In this document: piece by piece, positions 26,459 to 33,127 of the stretch
How the letters are laid out: every line of letters starts with the position of its first letter
Numbering within the stretch: the stretch's first letter is position 1
NCBI GenBank assembly: GCA_900764695.1
Contig: CAAFOY010000023.1
Span: forward strand, 1 to 42,138
DNA length: 42,138 nt
From: Lachnospiraceae bacterium
Lineage (GTDB): Bacteria; Bacillota_A; Clostridia; Lachnospirales; Lachnospiraceae
Direction: 5' to 3'
Translations under genes and position numbers: made by a program
Notes under the pieces: generated by a model
The model's database searches: none
The model's input: only the letters and a program-made list of their open reading frames with translations
What the model was told of the DNA's origin: nothing

Positions 26459-26470
26459 AAAAACGTTTCA
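26459..26470 (+). promoter_or_regulatory. Candidate operator AAAAACGTTTCA (copy 1)
   Basis: This 12-mer is also found at 32872-32883, upstream of the glycyl radical enzyme gene. It contains the palindrome AAACGTTT. It may bind a shared regulator such as the PRD protein, the DeoR protein or CcpA, although it departs from the usual cre consensus. Confidence 0.35.
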
Positions 26471-26480
26471 CATAAGAGAT

Positions 26481-26520
26481 ACAGAAAAATTGCACTAGGA
26501 ATAGTGCAATTTTCTGTTTT
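26481..26520 (+). terminator. Terminator after the PRD regulator
   Basis: ACAGAAAAATTGCACTA (26481-26497) pairs with TAGTGCAATTTTCTGT (26502-26517), followed by a short T-run. It is a strong, nearly perfect stem between the regulator and the EIIA gene. Confidence 0.75.
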
Positions 26521-26528
26521 GTGGGGCG

Positions 26529-26557
26529 TTGAAAACAAGAAACGAAATTAGTAAAAT
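26529..26557 (+). promoter_or_regulatory. Promoter of the PTS operon
   Basis: TTGAAA (26529-26534) and TAAAAT (26552-26557) with 17-bp spacing, downstream of the terminator and about 48 bp before the EIIA start. Confidence 0.45.
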
Positions 26558-26604
26558 TAATGTTGTAAGAAAGGTAATAATTTTATTTAAGGAGGTACAA
26601 GAAG

Positions 26605-27048
26605 TTGGCTAAAGACTTAATGAGCAAAGAGATTGTAATGTTCGACGTAGACGCGAAAGACAGAGACGAAGTAATTAATTTAATCGCTGATGCAATGGAC
26701 AAGGACGGAAGACTTATTGACAAGGAAGGATATGTTGCAGACGTAATGAAAAGAGAAGCAGGTTCAAGTACAGCAGTTGGATTTTCTGTTGCAACACCTC
26801 ATTCTAAATCAGTACATGTAAAAGAACCTTCATTGGCATTTGTAAGACTTAGTCATCCAATGAAATGGGACGACTCAGAAGAAGTTGAGTTAGTGTTCCA
26901 GATTGGTGTTCCGTCTCCGGGACAGGGAGACAGACATCTTGAAATTCTTGCAGGCTTATTTAGAAAAGTAATGCATGACGATTTCAGAGAAAAATTATTT
27001 AGTGCAAAAACTGCAGATGAAGTAATTGAATTAATCGGTGCAGTTTAA
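26605..27048 (+). CDS. PTS fructose-type EIIA component
   Basis: A 147-residue cytosolic phosphocarrier that takes phosphate from HPr and passes it to EIIB. The active-site histidine is His66 in FSVATPHSKSVHV, and SSTAVGF just before it is typical of the fructose/mannitol EIIA family. It starts at TTG, with GGAGGT 8 bases upstream, giving MAKDLMSKEIVMFD. EIIC follows 30 bp downstream. It shares sequence style with the EIIA domain of the upstream regulator (SSTAIGNKTAIPHGKSK), consistent with the same phosphorelay feeding both. Confidence 0.92.
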   Translation: MAKDLMSKEIVMFDVDAKDRDEVINLIADAMDKDGRLIDKEGYVADVMKREAGSSTAVGFSVATPHSKSVHVKEPSLAFVRLSHPMKWDDSEEVELVFQIGVPSPGQGDRHLEILAGLFRKVMHDDFREKLFSAKTADEVIELIGAV

Positions 27049-27077
27049 GAGAAAACATAATAAGAAAGGACAATATT

Positions 27078-28157
27078 ATGAAAGATTTAGTTGATATTTT
27101 GAAAAACACGAGACAGCATCTTATGAATGGTGTTTCACACATGATTCCGGTTGTAGTTTCCGGTGGTATTTTATTTGCTATTGCAGCAATGTTATCTATG
27201 AATTCAGTACAGACAAGTGCTTCAGTTTCATCAGCAGGTTTAGCTGGTTTCTTAAGCAACGTTGGTGGTGTTGGTTTAGGACTTATGGTTCCTGTACTTT
27301 CAGCTTATATTGCAGCATCTATTGCAGATAGACCTGGTATTGCACCTGGTATTATTGGTGGACAGTTAGCAGTAAATGTTGGAGCAGGATTTATCGGTGG
27401 TATTATTACAGGTTTAGTTGCAGGTATTGCAGCACATTACTTAAAGAAAATTCCACTTCCAAAATCAATCCAGTCATTAAAGGCAATATTTATTGTTCCA
27501 TTACTTGCAACATTGATTACAGGATTTGTTATTGTAGTATTAGTAGGAAACCCTTGTGCAGCACTTCTTAAGTTCTTAGAAGGATGGTTAGGAGATATGA
27601 CAGGTAGTGCAGCTATCTTAGTAGGTGCAATTACAGGTGCAATGATTGCATTTGACCTTGGTGGACCACTTAATAAGGTTGCTTATTCAACAGGTGCAGC
27701 TTTAGTAGGTACAACAGTAGCAGCTGGAGATAATTGTTCATTTATGGGACCTATCGGTCTTGCAATTTGTATTCCTCCAATTGGAGCAGGTGTTGCATCA
27801 TTAGTATTAAAGAAGAAATTCTCACAGGCAGAAAGAGATGCAGGTATTGGTGCAATCGCAATGGGATGTTGTGGTATTACAGAAGGTGCTATTTCTTACA
27901 CAACAGCTGACCCGGTTAGAATGATTCCTATTAATATGGTTTCATGTGCAATCGCAGGTGCAATCGCAGGTGCTCTTGGAGTATATGACAATGCAGCTTG
28001 GGGCGGACTTGTAGTTCTTCCAGTAACATCAATAGCAACATATTTTTTATGTACAGTAATTGGTGTAGCGATTTATGTAGCACTTTGTGCAATATTCAAG
28101 AAAGATTATGTAGAAAAAGAAGAAGTTGTCGAAGATATCGATATTTCATTCGAATAA
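27078..28157 (+). CDS. PTS fructose-type EIIC permease
   Basis: A 359-residue membrane permease that carries the sugar across while EIIB phosphorylates it. It belongs to the fructose-like family: MNGVSHMIPVVVSGGILFA near the N-terminus, AFDLGGPLNKVAYSTG, CCGITEGAISYTTADP and about nine helices. The EIIC stands alone, without fused A or B domains, as in the E. coli Frw systems. The gene is followed by a perfect 11-bp hairpin and then EIIB. In the E. coli frw locus such genes sit with a glycyl radical enzyme, as here further downstream. Substrate may be fructose or another hexitol-like sugar. Confidence 0.92.
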   Translation: MKDLVDILKNTRQHLMNGVSHMIPVVVSGGILFAIAAMLSMNSVQTSASVSSAGLAGFLSNVGGVGLGLMVPVLSAYIAASIADRPGIAPGIIGGQLAVNVGAGFIGGIITGLVAGIAAHYLKKIPLPKSIQSLKAIFIVPLLATLITGFVIVVLVGNPCAALLKFLEGWLGDMTGSAAILVGAITGAMIAFDLGGPLNKVAYSTGAALVGTTVAAGDNCSFMGPIGLAICIPPIGAGVASLVLKKKFSQAERDAGIGAIAMGCCGITEGAISYTTADPVRMIPINMVSCAIAGAIAGALGVYDNAAWGGLVVLPVTSIATYFLCTVIGVAIYVALCAIFKKDYVEKEEVVEDIDISFE

Positions 28158-28182
28158 TATAATAATTAATTAGTGAATGATA

Positions 28183-28214
28183 AGAAGCCACAAAGATAAT
28201 TGGTTGTGGCTTCT
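28183..28214 (+). other. Intra-operon hairpin between EIIC and EIIB
   Basis: AGAAGCCACAA (28183-28193) pairs perfectly with TTGTGGCTTCT (28204-28214) around a 10-base loop, with no U-run after it. It may protect the upstream mRNA or set EIIC:EIIB levels. Confidence 0.55.
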
Positions 28215-28247
28215 ATAAAATAAAATCTAAGAAAGTGAGTGAGTGAT

Positions 28248-28556
28248 ATGAAATTTTTAGCAGTTACAGCATGCCCTTCAGGGGTTGCACATACTTATAT
28301 GGCAGCAGAAGCTATTCAGCAGGCTTGTGAAAAAGCAGGTGTTGAATGTAAAGTTGAAACACAGGGCTCAATTGGGATTGAAAATGAAATAACAGCAGCT
28401 GATATTGCAACAGCAGACGCAGTTATTCTTACAACAGATATGCCAATTAAGAACGTAGAACGTTTTGACAATCTTAAAAAGGTTAAAATCGGTGTTGGCC
28501 CGGCTATTAAGCAGGCAGACGCAATTGTAGAAAAAATGATATCAATGCTTAAATAA
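28248..28556 (+). CDS. PTS fructose-type EIIB component
   Basis: A 102-residue phosphocarrier that phosphorylates the incoming sugar. The active-site Cys9 sits in the family signature TACPSGVAHTYMAAEAI. I use the ATG at 28248 (MKFLAVTACPSG), as in other EIIB proteins; an in-frame GTG at 28239 would add three residues. The length is normal for a free-standing fructose EIIB. It completes EIIA-EIIC-EIIB and is followed by a terminator before HPr. Confidence 0.92.
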   Translation: MKFLAVTACPSGVAHTYMAAEAIQQACEKAGVECKVETQGSIGIENEITAADIATADAVILTTDMPIKNVERFDNLKKVKIGVGPAIKQADAIVEKMISMLK

Positions 28557-28655
28557 ATTCCCGAAAAAGAACGGATTATTTAGTCAAAATAAAACCTTAT
28601 AAATTATTACCATAGGGGATTGAAGATTTGAAGGGTACACAGTAAGCGTAGAATC

Positions 28656-28690
28656 AAAATGGGCAGACATGCAAAATGCCTGCCCGTTTT
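28656..28690 (+). terminator. Terminator between EIIB and HPr
   Basis: AAAATGGGCAGACAT pairs with ATGCCTGCCCGTTTT with one mismatch and wobble pairing; the T-run is short. The rest of the 275-bp gap (28557-28831) is AT-rich, with no gene seen. Confidence 0.7.
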
Positions 28691-28831
28691 AAACTGAAAA
28701 TAGTAGTAGTATTAGTATTTGTGAAAGAAAAATATAAAATTTAAATAGAACAATGTGGATTTGGAAATAATACAAAAGATTGTATTGATGTATATATTAA
28801 GATTTATTTAGAAATTAAGGAGGAAAAAGAA

Positions 28832-29095
28832 ATGGTAAGTAGAACAGTTAAAATTGAAAACGCAGAAGGATTACACATGAGACCGGCAGGAGTTGTAGCA
28901 AAGGAAATGGGCAAATTTGTATGTGACGTAACAATCGTATTTGGAGATAAGAGAATTAATGCTAAGAGCTTAATTAACATTATTTCAGCATGTATTAAAT
29001 GTGGTTCAGAAGTTACATTTGAATGTGATGGAGAAGACGAAGCAGCAGCTATGGCTAAGATTGAAGAATTAGAATCACAGAACTTTGGTGAATAA
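28832..29095 (+). CDS. ptsH: Phosphocarrier protein HPr
   Basis: The general PTS phosphocarrier, 87 residues. His15 lies in EGLHMRPAG and is phosphorylated by Enzyme I. Ser46, in INAKSLINI, is kept; in Firmicutes it is the target of HPr kinase and links sugar supply to CcpA-type repression. The start follows AAGGAGG. Enzyme I begins 22 bp downstream. Together with the adjacent EII genes this provides a full relay in one place. Confidence 0.95.
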   Translation: MVSRTVKIENAEGLHMRPAGVVAKEMGKFVCDVTIVFGDKRINAKSLINIISACIKCGSEVTFECDGEDEAAAMAKIEELESQNFGE

Positions 29096-29117
29096 GATTA
29101 GATTGTGAGGAATGCTT

Positions 29118-30812
29118 ATGTATAAAGGTATTGCAGGTTCTGAAGGAATCGGAATCGGAAAAGTAGTGTTAATTGAAGAACATGATTTAACAGTTGAAAA
29201 GAAAAGCGTTACAGATACAGATGCAGAATTAAAAAGATTACAGGATGCTATTGAAAAATTTGTTGCAATAACAAATGAAATGGCAGACAAGATGGCAAAG
29301 ACTGTTGGAGAACAGGATGCTGATATTTTAAGAGGTCATATTATTATGCTTCAGGATCCAATGATTGAAGAACAGATTTCAGCATTGATGATAAGCGAGA
29401 AGATTTCAGCAGAAATGGCATTAGAACAGGTACTTGACCAGACAGCAGAAATGTTTGCAGCAGTTCCTGATGAATTAATTCAGCAGAGAGCAACAGATTT
29501 AATGGATATTAAGTCACGTATGCTTAAGATTTTGATGGGTATTGAAGAAGTTGATATTTCACAGGTACCTGAAAATACTGTATTAGTTGCAAGAGATTTA
29601 ACACCATCTATGACAGCAGGAATTAATCCGGCTAACATTGCAGGAATTTTAACAGAAGTAGGTGGAAGAACATCTCACTCAGCAATTCTTGCAAGAGCAA
29701 TGGAAATACCTGCGGTATTAAGTATTGAAGGAATTTGTGGAATTGTTAAAAATGGAGATACAGTAGTTCTTGATGGAAGCAAGGGAGAAGCAATTGTTAA
29801 TCCTGATGAAGCAACAGTTAAAGAATTTGAAAAGAAATTTGCTGATTATGCAGCAGAAAAAGAATTGTTAAAAGCATACAAGGGTAAACCATCTCAAACA
29901 AAAGACGGCGTTAAGGTTGAATTAGTTTCAAATATTGGTAAGCCTGAAGATGCAGATAAAGTTGTTGAATGCGACGGCGAAGGAATTGGTCTTTTCAGAA
30001 CAGAATTTTTATTTATGGATAGAGATAGTGTTCCAACAGAAGAAGAACAGTTTGAAGCATACAAGAAAGTTGCTGAGACAATGAAAGGAAAACCTGTAAT
30101 TATTAGAACGCTTGATATAGGTGGAGATAAGGCAATCCCTTACTTAGGATTAGAAACAGAAGAAAATCCATTCTTAGGATTTAGAGCAATTCGTTTCTGC
30201 TTAAAGAGAAGAGATATCTACGAAGTACAGTTGAGAGCACTTCTTAGAGCAAGTGCATTTGGAGATATCAAGATAATGGTTCCACTTGTAACAGGAGTAG
30301 ATGAACTTCGTGCAGTTAAGGTGATTCTTGAAGATATTAAGCGTCAGTTAGGTAAAGATGGAATTGCTTACAATAAAGATGTTAAAGTCGGTGTAATGAT
30401 GGAAACACCTGCAGCATGTATGATGGCAGATGCACTTGCTAAGGAAGCAGATTTCTTTAGTATTGGAACTAATGATTTGACAGGTTATACAATGGCTGTT
30501 GACAGAGGAAATGCGAAAGTTGCATATCTTTATTCAACATATAATCCGGCAGTTCTTCGTGCAATCAAGAGAATTATTGAATGTGGTAAAGCAGAAGGAA
30601 TTATGGTTGGAATGTGCGGTGAAGCAGCAGCTGATCCAAAACTTATACCATTATTACTTGCATTTGGCTTAGATGAATTCAGTGTAAGTGCTACAAGCGT
30701 ATTAAAAACAAGAAAGACAATCTCAGATTGCAACATAGATGAATGTAAAGCATTAGCTGAAAAAGTAATGAAATGTGTAACAGAAGAAGAAGTATTAGAA
30801 TTATTAAAATAA
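29118..30812 (+). CDS. ptsI: Phosphoenolpyruvate:protein phosphotransferase (Enzyme I)
   Basis: First enzyme of the PTS, 564 residues; it autophosphorylates with phosphoenolpyruvate and passes the phosphate to HPr. His187 lies in GGRTSHSAILARAMEIPAVL, and GLFRTEFLFMDRD and VGMCGEAAADP are further hallmarks of the PEP-binding barrel. I chose the ATG at 29118 (MYKGIAGSEGIGIG) because the SD-like GTGAGGA directly abuts the in-frame ATG at 29112. It ends in a strong terminator. Confidence 0.95.
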   Translation: MYKGIAGSEGIGIGKVVLIEEHDLTVEKKSVTDTDAELKRLQDAIEKFVAITNEMADKMAKTVGEQDADILRGHIIMLQDPMIEEQISALMISEKISAEMALEQVLDQTAEMFAAVPDELIQQRATDLMDIKSRMLKILMGIEEVDISQVPENTVLVARDLTPSMTAGINPANIAGILTEVGGRTSHSAILARAMEIPAVLSIEGICGIVKNGDTVVLDGSKGEAIVNPDEATVKEFEKKFADYAAEKELLKAYKGKPSQTKDGVKVELVSNIGKPEDADKVVECDGEGIGLFRTEFLFMDRDSVPTEEEQFEAYKKVAETMKGKPVIIRTLDIGGDKAIPYLGLETEENPFLGFRAIRFCLKRRDIYEVQLRALLRASAFGDIKIMVPLVTGVDELRAVKVILEDIKRQLGKDGIAYNKDVKVGVMMETPAACMMADALAKEADFFSIGTNDLTGYTMAVDRGNAKVAYLYSTYNPAVLRAIKRIIECGKAEGIMVGMCGEAAADPKLIPLLLAFGLDEFSVSATSVLKTRKTISDCNIDECKALAEKVMKCVTEEEVLELLK

Positions 30813-30855
30813 AATTTTAATAAAAGGCTATGAATAAATAGCCGGAATTAATTAT

Positions 30856-30892
30856 AAAAACTCTCGTTTGATTATTCATTCGAGAGTTTTTT
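30856..30892 (+). terminator. Terminator after Enzyme I
   Basis: ACTCTCG (30860-30866) pairs with CGAGAGT (30881-30887), extended by A-T pairs into a run of six T. The remaining gap to 31084 has only a weak promoter-like TTGTGG-17-TAGTAT (30960-30988) and a small TGTATG/CATACA stem. Confidence 0.85.
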
Positions 30893-31084
30893 ATAACAGA
30901 GAATAAAAGATAAATTGGTGGTGCATACAATTAACAGCCAGTTATAACCATAAATTTAATTGTGGAAAATAATAAATTTATATAGTATTATGTGGTTGTA
31001 TGTGTCGGAAAAGATGCATACAGGATTTGGAGACGAGTGTATGTCTCTAATTAAAATGCACAAATCAATCAAGAGGAGAAAGAA

Positions 31085-31921
31085 ATGAGTATTAAATTAA
31101 TTGCATTTGATGTTGATGGAACTTTTGTAGGAGATGATCATTTAACGATTAATGAAAAAAATATCGAAGCTATGAAAAAGGCACATGAACAGGGAATAAA
31201 AGTTGTTATGTCGACAGGTAGAACACAAGCAATTTCACAGAAAGAAATTGATGATGTTGGATGCGTTGATTATATGGTATTGTCAAATGGTGCTATTGTA
31301 GTTGATAAAGCAACAAATGAAGTTATAAAGTCTAGCTATATTAGTAAAGAAGCAGGTAAGAAAATATTAAAAATATTGGTTGAACATAATGCAGTATTTC
31401 AAATCTATGCAGGACAGGAAGCTTATGTTAATAAATATTCATATGACAATTTCCTCAATACTGAAGGATTACCGGAAGTATTTTTGGTTGAATATAGAAA
31501 AAGAATGAAATTAACAAAAGATTTACAGGAAGTAGTTGATAATGTTCCAATTGAAAAGTTTAATGTAGATTATGTTGATACAAAGGTAGTTCAGGAAATA
31601 ATGGATGCCTTAAGTAAAATACCTAATCTTGTATATACTGCAGGATTTGTAGGAAACATCGAAATAACAGGGACGGGTGCCGATAAAGGAAACGGACTTG
31701 CATGGCTTTCTGACAAATTAGGAATAAAAGCAGAGGAAGTAATGGCATTTGGAGATTCAGGAAATGATGTGACAATGCTTAAGTGGGCAGGAGAGTCATA
31801 TGCACTTGTAAACGGAAATGAAAAAGCAAAATCAGCTGCAAAGCATATAACAAAATCGGACAATAATGCGGGTGGAGTTGGAGAGATAATTTTTGAAAAC
31901 TTGACAAAAAATGTAAAATAA
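31085..31921 (+). CDS. HAD-superfamily Cof-type sugar-phosphate phosphatase
   Basis: A 278-residue cytosolic phosphatase of the Cof/YidA type (HAD-IIB). Motif I is AFDVDGTFVGDD with Asp9 and Asp11, motif II MSTGRTQ, and motif IV FGDSGNDVTMLKWAG. The cap domain spans about 85-190. These enzymes usually remove phosphate from sugar phosphates, often as overflow control. It is probably co-transcribed with the DeoR-type regulator 58 bp downstream. Its place between the PTS and the glycyl radical enzyme suggests it limits accumulation of a hexitol or hexose phosphate; this is inference. Confidence 0.87.
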   Translation: MSIKLIAFDVDGTFVGDDHLTINEKNIEAMKKAHEQGIKVVMSTGRTQAISQKEIDDVGCVDYMVLSNGAIVVDKATNEVIKSSYISKEAGKKILKILVEHNAVFQIYAGQEAYVNKYSYDNFLNTEGLPEVFLVEYRKRMKLTKDLQEVVDNVPIEKFNVDYVDTKVVQEIMDALSKIPNLVYTAGFVGNIEITGTGADKGNGLAWLSDKLGIKAEEVMAFGDSGNDVTMLKWAGESYALVNGNEKAKSAAKHITKSDNNAGGVGEIIFENLTKNVK

Positions 31922-31979
31922 TCAACAATATTGTATATTAAAAGAAAAATGATTTAGGGTCATATGACAGGAGGTACAT

Positions 31980-32744
31980 ATGTTAGCATCCGAAAGACAT
32001 GAAAAGATTGTTGAAATTTTAAATAGAGAAGGCTCAGTGTTAGTAAAAGACTTAAGTAAAAAGTTTGATGTAACACAGGATAGTATAAGAAAAGATTTGA
32101 CAATATTAGAGCGAAAAGGACTTCTCAAAAAGACTTATGGTGGTGCTGTTAAGGTAAGAACCAACATTCATGATTTGTATGTTTCACAACGTATTGGAAA
32201 ATTTACAAAAGAAAAAAATAGAATTGCCGAAAAAGCATTAAGTTTGATTGAAGAAGGAGATGTAATATTTCTTGATATATCTACAGCCAATATTGAATTA
32301 GTTAAGTTAATAGTTCAGGCCAATCTTAAGATAACAATAGTTACAAATATGATTGATGTAATGCTTACATTCACATCTCCGGTTGATACTAAACTTGTAT
32401 TTTTGGGAGGAACATTAAGCAGAGGCAGAGATGGTTTTGTTGGAACACTGACAAATAATCAAATTAAGGAATTTAGATTTGATAAAGCGTTTATGGGTTC
32501 AGCAGGAGTAGATTTGGAAAAAGATTGTGTTTATACATATGCTGTTGATGATGCAATGACAAAAAAAGCAATCATGGAAGCAAGTAACAAAAGTTATGTG
32601 ATGCTTGAGAACAGAAAATTTTCCATAGATGGAAATTACAGATATTCAACAGTTGGTGAATTTGAAGGATTCATTTTAGACAGCAAACCTGAAAAAGAAA
32701 TAAAAGAAAATATAGAGAGATATGGAATACAGTGGTTTGCATAA
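31980..32744 (+). CDS. DeoR-family transcriptional regulator
   Basis: A 254-residue DNA-binding regulator. The N-terminal winged HTH (about 1-57) reads RHEKIVEILNREGSVLVKDL, then KKFDVTQDSIRKDLTILERK, a textbook DeoR pattern. The C-terminal effector domain (about 75-235) has FLDISTANIELVKLI and FLGGTLSRGRDGFVG and normally binds a phosphorylated sugar. The start follows AGGAGGT. It lies directly before the glycyl radical enzyme operon, whose promoter region holds a cluster of AAACAATAA repeats. Direct-repeat operators are usual for this family, so it is a good candidate to control that operon. Confidence 0.9.
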   Translation: MLASERHEKIVEILNREGSVLVKDLSKKFDVTQDSIRKDLTILERKGLLKKTYGGAVKVRTNIHDLYVSQRIGKFTKEKNRIAEKALSLIEEGDVIFLDISTANIELVKLIVQANLKITIVTNMIDVMLTFTSPVDTKLVFLGGTLSRGRDGFVGTLTNNQIKEFRFDKAFMGSAGVDLEKDCVYTYAVDDAMTKKAIMEASNKSYVMLENRKFSIDGNYRYSTVGEFEGFILDSKPEKEIKENIERYGIQWFA

Positions 32745-32755
32745 ACAAAAAATTG

Positions 32756-32855
32756 AAACAGATAAAATCTATAATTGATAAAAATTTTTAGACGTATTAA
32801 TAAAAATATGTTTTAGTTAAAATTTAGTATCATAATGGATTTTATCTGTTTTTTT
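32756..32855 (+). terminator. Extended terminator hairpin after the DeoR gene
   Basis: AAACAGATAAAATC (32756-32769) pairs perfectly with GATTTTATCTGTTT (32838-32851), which runs into a T-tract. Inside, TGATA/TATCA and AAATTTT/AAAATTT pairings add further stems, giving the nested form also seen at 10185-10356 and 21191-21370. Confidence 0.65.
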
Positions 32856-32871
32856 ATATTAAAAAATATGT

Positions 32872-32883
32872 AAAAACGTTTCA
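32872..32883 (+). promoter_or_regulatory. Candidate operator AAAAACGTTTCA (copy 2)
   Basis: Identical 12-mer to 26459-26470 upstream of the PTS genes, with similar flanks (CATAA and TAATAA after it). It sits about 110 bp before the -35 of the glycyl radical enzyme promoter. Confidence 0.35.
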
Positions 32884-32945
32884 TAATAAAATCGCAGTTT
32901 GTACAGAAGAAATTTCATCATCGATAGTGCAAATTAGGAATTAAA

Positions 32946-33099
32946 AAACAATAACAAACAATAAAAAGTAATAACAAACAATAATAAATACATTGACATA
33001 CGAGAAGGGTTATTATAGAATAAAATTACAGTAAATAAAGAATAATCCTGGGAAAGATGCAGAATATGTAAAACAATAATAACTGGGAAAAAACAATAA
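32946..33099 (+). repeat. Five AAACAATAA repeats around the glycyl radical enzyme promoter
   Basis: AAACAATAA occurs at 32946, 32956, 32976, 33071 and 33091. The first three lie upstream of the promoter and the last two downstream of it. Spacings within each group are 10 or 20 bp, so the copies face the same side of the helix. The 14-mer ATAACAAACAATAA is repeated exactly 20 bp apart (32951 and 32971). They are likely operators, perhaps for the DeoR-type protein encoded just upstream. A further copy lies after the gene at 35500. Confidence 0.55.
32993..33021 (+). promoter_or_regulatory. Promoter of the glycyl radical enzyme operon
   Basis: TTGACA (32993-32998) and TAGAAT (33016-33021) with 17-bp spacing. 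TATAGA at 33014 is an alternative -10. The predicted start is about 100 bp before the gene. The whole 383-bp gap (32745-33127) contains regulatory sequence and no gene. Confidence 0.65.
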
Positions 33100-33127
33100 A
33101 TCAAAATGATATTTGAAAGGAGTAATT

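Noticed and set aside
32872..32883. AAAAACGTTTCA as a standard CcpA cre site
   Set aside because: The spacing of TG and CG does not match the usual cre pattern. It is kept only as an unassigned shared motif.
32946..32984. AAACAATAA repeats as a CRISPR array
   Set aside because: Units are 9-14 bases with 1-11-base gaps, lie in a promoter region and have no cas genes nearby.
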